A DNA stretch of 35,574 nt from Porphyromonadaceae bacterium UBA3327 (lineage in GTDB: Bacteria > Bacteroidota > Bacteroidia > Bacteroidales > Muribaculaceae), in assembly GCA_002361155.1 (NCBI GenBank), contig DERZ01000002.1:30532-66105 (forward strand). The letters are read 5' to 3'. A program made the position numbers and the translations under genes. Positions 25,418 to 33,022 of the stretch are shown one piece after another; position 1 is the stretch's first letter, and every line of letters begins with the position of its first letter. Under the pieces are notes generated by a model. The model made no database searches, was not told the DNA's origin, and saw nothing but the letters and a program-made list of their open reading frames with translations.

Positions 25418-26506
25418 ATGCGTCATCTTATCGATCCCACCGACCTTTCCGCACCCGAGCTTCAGGAGATTATTTCTCTCGCACTCGACATCATCGGGAA
25501 CCGTGAAAAATATTCAGAAGTATGCCGCGGCCGCAAACTCGCCACGCTCTTCTACGAGCCATCGACCCGCACCCGTCTCAGCTTCACATCGGCCATGATG
25601 GAACTCGGCGGCAACGTCATCGGTTTCTCCGATGCCATGAACAGCTCCGTGAGCAAGGGAGAGACCGTGGCCGACACCACAAAAGTGATCAACTGTTTCG
25701 CCGACATAATCGCGATGCGTCATTCCGTGGAAGGTGCTCCGCTTGTCGCCGCCCTCAATTCCCGTACTCCGGTGATAAATGCAGGCGACGGGTCCCATGC
25801 CCACCCTACGCAGACTCTCACCGATCTGCTGACCATCCGCCGCGAACTCGGCCGTCTCGACAATCTCACTGTAGGTTTCTGCGGTGACCTCAAGTTCGGC
25901 CGCACAGTCCACTCCCTGATCAAGGCGCTCGCCCGTTTCAAAGGCATAAGGATTGTGCTCATCGCCCCCGAACAGCTCCGTCTCCCGAGCTACATGCGCG
26001 AGGATGTCTGCGACAGGTACGGCATGGACTGTCGTGAGGTATCCACCATCGAGGAGGCCATTGCCGATCTGGATGTCCTCTACATGACCCGCGTCCAGAA
26101 GGAGCGCTTCCTCGACGAAGACGAGTACGACCGCGTCAAGGACTGCTTTGTGCTTACGGCCGACAAGCTGCGCGACGCCAAGGCCGCCATGCGCATCCTT
26201 CACCCGCTCCCGCGCGTCAACGAGATCGCTACAGATGTCGATGCGGACCCGCGTGCGGCTTACTTCCGTCAGGTGGAAAATGGCAAGTTCGTACGCATGG
26301 CTCTCATGCTCAAGCTTCTTGAATGGGCGGATATGGCGGAAAAAGACCGCGGACTGGTCCCCGAGGGAACAATCCGCGGAAAGTATCGGTGCTCCAACCG
26401 CCGTTGCATTTCCAACACGGAAAATGTGGAGTCGCTTTTCAGACCTGCTGCCGACGGCAACGGTTGTCGCTGCCTCTATTGCGAGTCAAAGCCTGAGCGG
26501 GAATAA
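25418..26506 (+). CDS. pyrB: Aspartate carbamoyltransferase with C-terminal PyrI-like zinc domain
   Basis: PyrB condenses carbamoyl phosphate and aspartate. Residues 1 to about 305 form a complete catalytic chain: FYEPSTRTRLSF (carbamoyl-phosphate site), GDGSHAHPTQTL, and HPLPRVNEI in the aspartate domain. About 57 further residues follow. They contain CSNRRCIS (Cys325, Cys330) with an ENVESLF segment and then CLYCE (Cys352, Cys355). This pattern, C-x4-C and C-x2-C, matches the zinc-binding domain of the ATCase regulatory chain PyrI (E. coli CPNSNCIS and CKYCE). The nucleotide-binding half of PyrI is absent and no separate pyrI follows; the next gene is convergent after 7 bp. Allosteric control by CTP/ATP would therefore be lost (inference). 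Confidence 0.95.
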   Translation: MRHLIDPTDLSAPELQEIISLALDIIGNREKYSEVCRGRKLATLFYEPSTRTRLSFTSAMMELGGNVIGFSDAMNSSVSKGETVADTTKVINCFADIIAMRHSVEGAPLVAALNSRTPVINAGDGSHAHPTQTLTDLLTIRRELGRLDNLTVGFCGDLKFGRTVHSLIKALARFKGIRIVLIAPEQLRLPSYMREDVCDRYGMDCREVSTIEEAIADLDVLYMTRVQKERFLDEDEYDRVKDCFVLTADKLRDAKAAMRILHPLPRVNEIATDVDADPRAAYFRQVENGKFVRMALMLKLLEWADMAEKDRGLVPEGTIRGKYRCSNRRCISNTENVESLFRPAADGNGCRCLYCESKPERE

Positions 26507-26513
26507 TTCCGGC

Positions 26514-28538
26514 TCAGAACCGCGCGAGAATAAGCGCTGACCGGGGGGCTACTGTGATTTTGCCTCCTTCTGTGGCGCCAAGATCGGCGGCTGCGGAGAT
26601 ATGGCCATCCTTGGCCACTATCTTCCAGTCGCCTTTCTTTATGTCGACGGTCTGCGGTTTGTCGGCTCCGTTGAATACCAGTTTGATTTCCTCCCACGCG
26701 TCGCCGTTGGCGTGATCCGTCAGGGAGTAGGAGATCAGATTCGGTGTCTTCCTGGAGTCTGTCCTGTCGAATTTCAGATGCGAGGCGATATCGGCCTGTG
26801 ACGTCATGCGGAATGCCGGATGCGCCTTGCGGAGCGCTATCAGCTGGCGGTAGTAATCGAAGAGACCGTGGTACTTGCTCTTGTTGTTCCAGTCGATGGC
26901 GTTGATGGAGTCCGGGCTTCTGTAGGAATTGTGCTCTCCTTTCTTGTCGCGGAAAATTTCCTCACCGGCAAACATGAAGGGTGTCCCCTGCGAGGTGAAG
27001 ATTATGGTCTGTGCCAGCTTGGCGGCCTCCAGCATGTTCTCTTCCGGCTCCCCGGCCATCGACTTGCGCAGCTTGTCGGTCAGCGTCAGGTCATCGTGAC
27101 ACGACACGTAGTTGACAATCATCCCGGGTGACTTGGCGTAAGGGAATCTGGAATTGTTACCCTTGCTGAAATCCACCTGCGGGTGGTCCGTGGCGGCCAC
27201 AATGCCTATTTTCACGGTCTCTTCAAGTCCCGGCTTGCCGGTGGCGAATCCCCGGTCGGAGGCATCGGTGTAATGCCCTTTGATGGCGTCGCGAATGTCA
27301 TCGGAGAATACGGCGATGTTCTCCATCTTGCTCACGTTCTCTTTAAGTGCGCGGCGTTCCGGCTGCAGCGGCGAGTCTCCCGCGGTCCATCCTTCGCCGT
27401 AGATGAAGATGGAGGGGTTCACCTCCTTGAGGGCGGCAGCCACCATGTTCATGGTCTCGATGTCATGAATGGCCATCAGGTCGAAGCGGAAGCCGTCCAC
27501 ATGGTATTCCTGCGCCCAATACCTGGTGGAGTTGATGATGAAGTCGCGCATCTGCTGCAGATCCGATGCGGTCTCGTTGCCGCATCCGGAGGCGTCGGCG
27601 TATCGGCCGTCATCCCAGTGGCGGTGGTAATAGCCGGGAGCGGTCAGTTCGAAGTTGGAGCCGTCGTTCTCTGCCGTGTGGTTGTAGACCACATCCATCA
27701 CCACGCCGATTCCCGCGTTGTGGAGAGCCTTGATCATCTCTTTCATTTCACGCACGCGCGTGGCCGGGTCGGATGGATTGGTGGAGTAACTGCCTTCGGG
27801 CGTATTGTAGTTTTGCGGGTCATATCCCCAGTTGTATTGGTTCTCATGCAGGTTTGCCTCGTCCACAGAGTTGTAGTCGTACGACGGAAGGATATGGATG
27901 TGTGTCACTCCCAATTCCTTGAGGTGGTCGATGCCGGTTTTCTCGCCGAGTGGTGAAACGGTTCCCTCTTCGGTGAGCGCCAGAAACTTGCCTTTGTTGG
28001 CGATGCCCGATGACGGATCCATCGACATGTCGCGGTGGTGCATTTCGTAGATGACTGCGTCGGTGAAGTTTTTCATCCCGGGACCGCGGTCATTCTCCCA
28101 TCCCTCCGGATCAGTTCCGGCGAAATCGATGATGGCGGCGCGTTTTCCATTCACTCCCACTGCCTTGGCCCATACGCCCGGTGTTTCGGGGAGCCAATTG
28201 CCGTCGTTCTTTACGCGGAAGGTGTAGAATTTGCCGTACAGCTTTTCCGGCAATGATGCCGACCAGGTGCCGGTGGCCGGATCGAATTTCATGGGGAGGG
28301 TCGAGTATGGCTTGCCGGTGTGGCCGTTGTCGTACAGGTTGACTATGGCCTCCTGGGCTTTCGGGCTCCACAGTCGGAACGAGGTGCCGCGGTCGTTGAC
28401 GGTCAGTTCAAGATCATCGCCGCTGTATACGGGCCAGGAAATGAACTGTCGGTCGTAGGAGCTGTTGGTCTGCGCGGATATTGGCGCGGGACCCAGCAGG
28501 ATTGCTGTCATAGCGAGTGTTTTTAAGGTCAGTTTCAT
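26514..28538 (-). CDS. pulA: Secreted type I pullulanase (GH13)
   Basis: The enzyme hydrolyses alpha-1,6 branches in pullulan, glycogen or starch. A signal peptide (hydrophobic residues about 5-20, cleavage after ISA) sends it to the periplasm or beyond; there is no lipobox. A CBM48-like N-terminal domain precedes the GH13 barrel. The type I pullulanase marker YNWGYDP is at about residues 234-240. Catalytic residues by motif are Asp353 (FRFDLM), Glu382 (GEGWT) and Asp482 (CHDD). A short C-terminal beta domain ends the 674 residues. It is convergent with pyrB with only 7 bp between stops. No susCD-type genes accompany it here, so it looks like a stand-alone glycan enzyme. Confidence 0.94.
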   Translation of the reverse strand: MKLTLKTLAMTAILLGPAPISAQTNSSYDRQFISWPVYSGDDLELTVNDRGTSFRLWSPKAQEAIVNLYDNGHTGKPYSTLPMKFDPATGTWSASLPEKLYGKFYTFRVKNDGNWLPETPGVWAKAVGVNGKRAAIIDFAGTDPEGWENDRGPGMKNFTDAVIYEMHHRDMSMDPSSGIANKGKFLALTEEGTVSPLGEKTGIDHLKELGVTHIHILPSYDYNSVDEANLHENQYNWGYDPQNYNTPEGSYSTNPSDPATRVREMKEMIKALHNAGIGVVMDVVYNHTAENDGSNFELTAPGYYHRHWDDGRYADASGCGNETASDLQQMRDFIINSTRYWAQEYHVDGFRFDLMAIHDIETMNMVAAALKEVNPSIFIYGEGWTAGDSPLQPERRALKENVSKMENIAVFSDDIRDAIKGHYTDASDRGFATGKPGLEETVKIGIVAATDHPQVDFSKGNNSRFPYAKSPGMIVNYVSCHDDLTLTDKLRKSMAGEPEENMLEAAKLAQTIIFTSQGTPFMFAGEEIFRDKKGEHNSYRSPDSINAIDWNNKSKYHGLFDYYRQLIALRKAHPAFRMTSQADIASHLKFDRTDSRKTPNLISYSLTDHANGDAWEEIKLVFNGADKPQTVDIKKGDWKIVAKDGHISAAADLGATEGGKITVAPRSALILARF

Positions 28539-28647
28539 TATTGGAGTCTTGGGTTATTGTTTGGCAGGCTAAAGCTTTGCTCTGTTCAAAAGAATGGATT
28601 CGGGAAGTTTCAGTTTTTTCTTTCTACATGGGTTCGAGGATGTTTTC

Positions 28648-30765
28648 TCACAGCTGGCGGAGGACCCGGGCTACCAGGTCGCGTTCATTGTCGCCGAAGC
28701 GGACACGATAGCTTTGTGAGGCGGAGTCGAATCGTACGATTACGCCGCGGCCGAACACCTTGTGTTCCACTTCCGTGCCGACGGACATCGGTGCGTGGTC
28801 CCCTTCGCCGAGTTCTTGCTCAAGAAGTGCCACCATGTCGCGCGTGCCTTCAAAGAGAGCAGGATCGGGATTCCCTTCCACAGTCAGAAGCTCGTCGGGG
28901 ATTTCCGCTATGAAGCGCGAAGGGTATTTCAGGGCGCCGTTGCCGTTGAGGTATCCTTCGGATTCCGAGAGATAAAGCATAGATGCGGCGCGGGTCACGG
29001 CCACATACATAAGTCGCCGCTCCTCCTCCTCGCCGTCCAGCCGTCGCTCGCGGATGGAGCGGTGGCTGGGGAATACTCCTTCGGTGAGCCCCACCACGAA
29101 GACCGTCGGGAACTCGAGACCTTTCGACTGGTGGATGGTCATCAGTCTGACCCTGGAGGCGTCGGAGAATGTGTCGGCATCAGTATATAATGCTATTTCC
29201 TGAAGATAGTTTGCCAGGGTCATGTCACCGTCGTCGATTTGTGACTGCTCGAACTCTTTCATCTGGTTTATAAGTTCCGAGAGGTTCTCAAGTCGTTCCT
29301 CCTGTTCGTCGAGCCGGTAGAGGTCGGCGAGTTTGCTTTCCACTAAAATCCGGTCAGTGAGTTCCGATACCGGCATCTGTCGGCTCCACATACGCGCGCT
29401 CTCGATCATGTCTATGAACCGGTGGAGCGTCGGGCGGTCGAAGCGCCTGTCACCTACGGCCATCTTCAGGGCGACGAAAAGCGGAACCTCTTTCTCCTGT
29501 GCCAGTGTGGCGAGAGCTTTCATCGAGGCTGCTCCGAATTTGCGCGACGGCAGGTTGATGATTCGTGAGAATGCCATGTCGTCATCGTCGGAGGCGATCA
29601 GCCGCAGGTAGCATATCACGTCTCTTATTTCCTTGCGTTCGAAGAATCTCACTCCGCCCCACACGGCGTATGGAATCTTGCGCTTGAGAAGTTCCTGTTC
29701 CACTCGCCTCGACAGGAAGGCGCTGCGGTAGAGCACGGCGAAGTCGCCGGGTTTCTCCCCGGAGGCTACGGCATTCTCGATGGTGTCGGCCACGTGCTGT
29801 GCCTCGTCGGCCTCGCTCTTCTCGTGGCGGTAGACCGTGCGGCGTTCGTTTAGCCGCATTGAGAACAGATCCTTGGGCACGCGGTTGCGGTTGTGGGCGA
29901 TGATGCTGTTGGCTACGTCCAGAATGTCGGGTGTGGAACGGTAGTTCTGGTTGAGTATGATATCGGTATCGCAGCTGAAGTTGACAAATTTTAACGGTCT
30001 CGCGCCGCGCCACTCGTATATGGCCTGGTCCGGATCTCCCACCACGAAGAGGTTGCGGTGTCGTTCGGCAAGGATCTCGATCAGGTTCCAGTCGTCGATG
30101 GAACAGTCCTGTGCCTCGTCGATCATTATATAGTTGAGTTTGTCTGTCCAGTATTTCCGCGCTTCGGAGAAGTGGTTCAGTATGTATATCGTGAAGTAGA
30201 TCAGGTCGTCGTAGTCAAGCACGTAGTGCTTAAGCTGAAGGCGCAGGTAACGGATGTTGGCATCGGGGCAGTCGGGTGAACTTGCCGGGAGGAGGTGTCG
30301 CTGGATGTAGGCGTCGATGCTGTAGGCCTTCAACTGCGCCACTTGGGTCAGGAACCGTTCGGCGGTGAGTTTTTTGCGATCAATTCCGAATTCCTCCATG
30401 GCCTGCTTGGCGAGAATGATGGAGTCTGCCTCGTCCATCACGGTGAAGTTCTTGGGGTAGCCGATGCGGTAGATCTCGCGGCGGAGAAATTTGACGCAGA
30501 AGCTGTGGATGGTGCAGATGAAGTCGTTTACACTGCCGCGGTCCACCATCTTTGAGATGCGCGATTTCATCTCCTGAGCCGCCTTGTTGGTGAAGGTAAG
30601 GCACAGGATATTGCCAGGCGAGATGCCGAGGTCGTTGACGAGAAACGCATATCGGTATGCGAGCACCCGGGTCTTGCCTGAACCGGCTCCGGCCACCACC
30701 CTGACGCGTCCTTCAGAGGATTCCATAGCCCGGCGCTGTCCGGCGTTGAGCTTCGTTTTCATCAT
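28648..30765 (-). CDS. uvrD: UvrD/PcrA-type superfamily 1 DNA helicase
   Basis: This is a 3'-5' DNA helicase expected to act in nucleotide excision and mismatch repair and in clearing replication or transcription blocks. SF1A motifs are in order: Q-motif LNAGQRRAM, Walker A GAGSGKT (about 27), Ia TFTNKAA, II DEAQD (about 215), III GDPDQAIYEWRGA, IV QNYRS, V TIHQSKGLEFP (about 540) and VI EERRLMYVAVTRA. A C-terminal Tudor-like segment (VEHKVFGRGVIVRF, near 675) resembles the PcrA/UvrD RNA polymerase-binding tail. The 705-residue length is close to normal. Its ATG overlaps the stop of the upstream TPR/kinase-like gene (ATGA), so translation is coupled. The gap of 109 bp to pulA shows no clear promoter. 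Confidence 0.96.
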   Translation of the reverse strand: MMKTKLNAGQRRAMESSEGRVRVVAGAGSGKTRVLAYRYAFLVNDLGISPGNILCLTFTNKAAQEMKSRISKMVDRGSVNDFICTIHSFCVKFLRREIYRIGYPKNFTVMDEADSIILAKQAMEEFGIDRKKLTAERFLTQVAQLKAYSIDAYIQRHLLPASSPDCPDANIRYLRLQLKHYVLDYDDLIYFTIYILNHFSEARKYWTDKLNYIMIDEAQDCSIDDWNLIEILAERHRNLFVVGDPDQAIYEWRGARPLKFVNFSCDTDIILNQNYRSTPDILDVANSIIAHNRNRVPKDLFSMRLNERRTVYRHEKSEADEAQHVADTIENAVASGEKPGDFAVLYRSAFLSRRVEQELLKRKIPYAVWGGVRFFERKEIRDVICYLRLIASDDDDMAFSRIINLPSRKFGAASMKALATLAQEKEVPLFVALKMAVGDRRFDRPTLHRFIDMIESARMWSRQMPVSELTDRILVESKLADLYRLDEQEERLENLSELINQMKEFEQSQIDDGDMTLANYLQEIALYTDADTFSDASRVRLMTIHQSKGLEFPTVFVVGLTEGVFPSHRSIRERRLDGEEEERRLMYVAVTRAASMLYLSESEGYLNGNGALKYPSRFIAEIPDELLTVEGNPDPALFEGTRDMVALLEQELGEGDHAPMSVGTEVEHKVFGRGVIVRFDSASQSYRVRFGDNERDLVARVLRQL

Positions 30766-32753
30766 TTGGAGACGCGGAGTGGTATGGTGAGAATCACTTT
30801 GGACCCATACTTATAGTTATGGTCGCACTTGATTGTTCCGCTCAACAGAAAATGGATCATGCGGCAGATGAAGCTTCCGGCATGGTCGTTGTCGGTGAGG
30901 TCGGTGAGGTTGATGAAGTCGTGGAACACACTCTCCTCTTCGCCAGGAGCTATGCGCAGACCAGTGTCGGTGATGGTGAATTTCACGTAGTCGTACTGGC
31001 TGTCGCGACGGCATGTGAGGGTGATCTCGCCGCGGGCGGTGAATCGGGCGGCGTTCTCGAGCAGACGGCCGAGCACATAGCTGGCACATTCGAAGTCGGT
31101 CTGGATCTTGAAGTCCTCTTCGGGATATATCACGTTTAGCTTCACGGCATCCTCCACCATCGGTGAGGCTTTTGTCACGGCCCGGCGCATCATTTCGTCG
31201 ACTGAGAAGTCGGAAATGGCTTTTTCGTGTTCGGTTCGTCCGATCGAGGCGATATACAGGAGGTCGGTGATGATGCTTTCCATCATCTGTGACGCTCCGC
31301 TGCGGTAGTTCTTCTTGTGGAACGCAGGAATCCTCTTGTCCTCGGCCGCAATATTCTCCGACGGGCTGGCATAGTCGTAATAACGGAAATCGCGCAGACG
31401 GTCTCGTTCGGCGGCGAACGATTCCATGGCCATGCGCAGGTGGGCGGCGTTGGCGCGGTAACGGCTCCAGTAGAAGAGCAACACGATCAGGAGTATGAAG
31501 AAGAGCGCCCATCCTGACGATACGACCGCCATCATCTTTCGCGTGGAGTGGACTTCTGATTCGCGGGCCTTCAGCTCGAGAGCAAGCTTGTCTTTGGTAA
31601 GCGAGTCCACATCGTATCTGATCTGCAGTTCCCTGTACTTCTGCGAGGAGGAGATGGCGTTGAGTTCGGCGAGGATCTTGTTGTACTCCGAGAGGGCTGT
31701 CACGAGTGTGGCGCTGTCACCGGTATTGCGTGCCGCCTCGGCGAGCATGTCATAGAGCTGGCGTCGGTTGGGGAGAGCCTTTTCATCGGCTATATGGGCC
31801 TTGATCATAGGGATGGCTTCCGCGTAGCGGCCAGTGGCCATATAATAGTGTGCCCGGTAGCGTGGCAGTCGGTCGATGTCGTCGCGTATGTCGGGGTTGA
31901 TGGAGGCGAGTTTCTCTACCTCGGCGTTCGCATTGGCTATCTGTTCGGGGGTCAGCGCCTTGTAGTTACGTATCATACGTCGCAGAGCCACATATTTGCT
32001 CGTCGACATGTCGTGGTAAATGCGTCCTTTCTTTTTATATGACTCCTGAAGCATGTCGCAGATCTTGAGCAGTTTTCGGTCTGCCTCCACTGCCCGCTCC
32101 GCCTCCCCGGCGTCGCTGTAGATGTTGGCCACCTCGGTGTAGACTATATTGTGGATGGCGTAGAGCTTAAAAGGATTGTTGCCGAGGAATTTCATCAGTT
32201 TGTCGAGATATTTGATGAGATTCTTGGAGTCAACATCGTTGCGGAGATATTCCACTAAGGTATATAGTTGCAGGAATTCCTGTTGAGGTGTCTTGTTCTT
32301 CTCTGTTTCGTAAGAGGCGAGTACCCTGGAAATGTCATCCTGACGCTCCTTCTCGGAGGCGTATTTCGACGACTTGGTGAGTCGACGCATACGGATGAAG
32401 ACCAAGGTCTCTTCTTTCTCGCGGCTGTCGGGAAGTTTTCCGGCTTCTTTCTCGATGATGTCAAGCACATGGTCGGCCGACGAGTAGAGGGAGGTCAGCA
32501 GGCGTAACACATCGAGCTGCACCTCGGGCATTCCTGCCCGTTGAGCCGAGTCATAAAGCTGGCGTGCCACATCCCCCTGCTGTGCGCGGGGAACGAGGTC
32601 GAAGATGTTATAAAGTACCCGTACCGAATCGGCTGGTGTCTTTTGGTTGGCGAGATCCGCATAGAGTCCGTCGGCAATCGGCTTCCAGTCGGCAATCGCC
32701 CACGATGATAAAAACGGGAATGTCAGAAAAAACAGAAGTAGAATTCTTTTCAT
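30762..32753 (-). CDS. TPR membrane protein with degenerate histidine-kinase ATPase domain
   Basis: The protein starts with a signal peptide or N-terminal helix (about residues 3-20), followed by a long helical periplasmic region of TPR-like repeats to about residue 380. A coiled-coil linker and one transmembrane helix (about 410-431) precede a cytoplasmic domain. That domain resembles HATPase_c: an N-box-like LLENAARFT (about 562) and a G1-like DTGLRIAPG (about 594). The glycine-rich G2 lid is replaced by DHAGSFICRM. No H-box with a phosphorylatable His (normally SHEIRTPL) is seen after the membrane helix. It is therefore probably a pseudokinase or a sensor with altered chemistry. It is coupled to the helicase gene by a 4-nt overlap. 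Function unknown. Confidence 0.8.
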   Translation of the reverse strand: MKRILLLFFLTFPFLSSWAIADWKPIADGLYADLANQKTPADSVRVLYNIFDLVPRAQQGDVARQLYDSAQRAGMPEVQLDVLRLLTSLYSSADHVLDIIEKEAGKLPDSREKEETLVFIRMRRLTKSSKYASEKERQDDISRVLASYETEKNKTPQQEFLQLYTLVEYLRNDVDSKNLIKYLDKLMKFLGNNPFKLYAIHNIVYTEVANIYSDAGEAERAVEADRKLLKICDMLQESYKKKGRIYHDMSTSKYVALRRMIRNYKALTPEQIANANAEVEKLASINPDIRDDIDRLPRYRAHYYMATGRYAEAIPMIKAHIADEKALPNRRQLYDMLAEAARNTGDSATLVTALSEYNKILAELNAISSSQKYRELQIRYDVDSLTKDKLALELKARESEVHSTRKMMAVVSSGWALFFILLIVLLFYWSRYRANAAHLRMAMESFAAERDRLRDFRYYDYASPSENIAAEDKRIPAFHKKNYRSGASQMMESIITDLLYIASIGRTEHEKAISDFSVDEMMRRAVTKASPMVEDAVKLNVIYPEEDFKIQTDFECASYVLGRLLENAARFTARGEITLTCRRDSQYDYVKFTITDTGLRIAPGEEESVFHDFINLTDLTDNDHAGSFICRMIHFLLSGTIKCDHNYKYGSKVILTIPLRVSK

Positions 32754-32817
32754 AAGTGTGGGTTGGAAAAGTCGCCCGGGTTCAGAGACTTACGGTCCTT
32801 CTCTCCGGTCTATCCTG

Positions 32818-32845
32818 CAAAAATAGCAAAAAAATCACAAAAATA
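32818..32845 (-). promoter_or_regulatory. Two tandem -7-like boxes upstream of the TPR/kinase-like gene
   Basis: On the minus strand TATTTTTG occurs twice, at 32838-32845 and 32818-32825, exactly 20 bp apart, both matching TAnnTTTG. The nearer one is 64 bp from the start codon at 32753. No TTG-type -33 box is at the standard distance from either copy, and the area is a T/A-run, so the assignment is tentative. Confidence 0.4.
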
Positions 32846-32878
32846 CCTTTTTTTAAGAAATAATCTCCCTAAAATTCG

Positions 32879-32886
32879 TAAATTTG
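32879..32886 (+). promoter_or_regulatory. -7 box upstream of the subtilisin-like protease gene
   Basis: TAAATTTG matches TAnnTTTG and would start transcription near 32893, giving a leader of about 130 nt before the ATG at 33023. The -33 element is not clear. Together with the minus-strand boxes at 32818-32845 this defines a divergent control region. Confidence 0.5.
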
Positions 32887-32904
32887 CAAAACCGCCTCTT
32901 AAGT

Positions 32905-32979
32905 AACCTCGGTGCTCTGTCGGACCTGGAAGAGGTGTGGAGGTAAGATCAACAAAAGCGCGACAGCCTCGGAGAGGTT
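32905..32979 (+). other. Potentially structured 5' leader of the protease mRNA
   Basis: Within the predicted leader, AACCTC (32905-32910) pairs with GAGGTT (32974-32979). Inside it CTGTCG (32917-32922) pairs with CGACAG (32961-32966), nested around a 38-nt interior rich in GGAGG-type purines. The two co-axial 6-bp stems suggest a folded leader. I do not recognise a known riboswitch class. Confidence 0.45.
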
Positions 32980-33022
32980 GTAATCTACAAGTCATAGCAG
33001 TATTTACCAGAACCATACAGAC

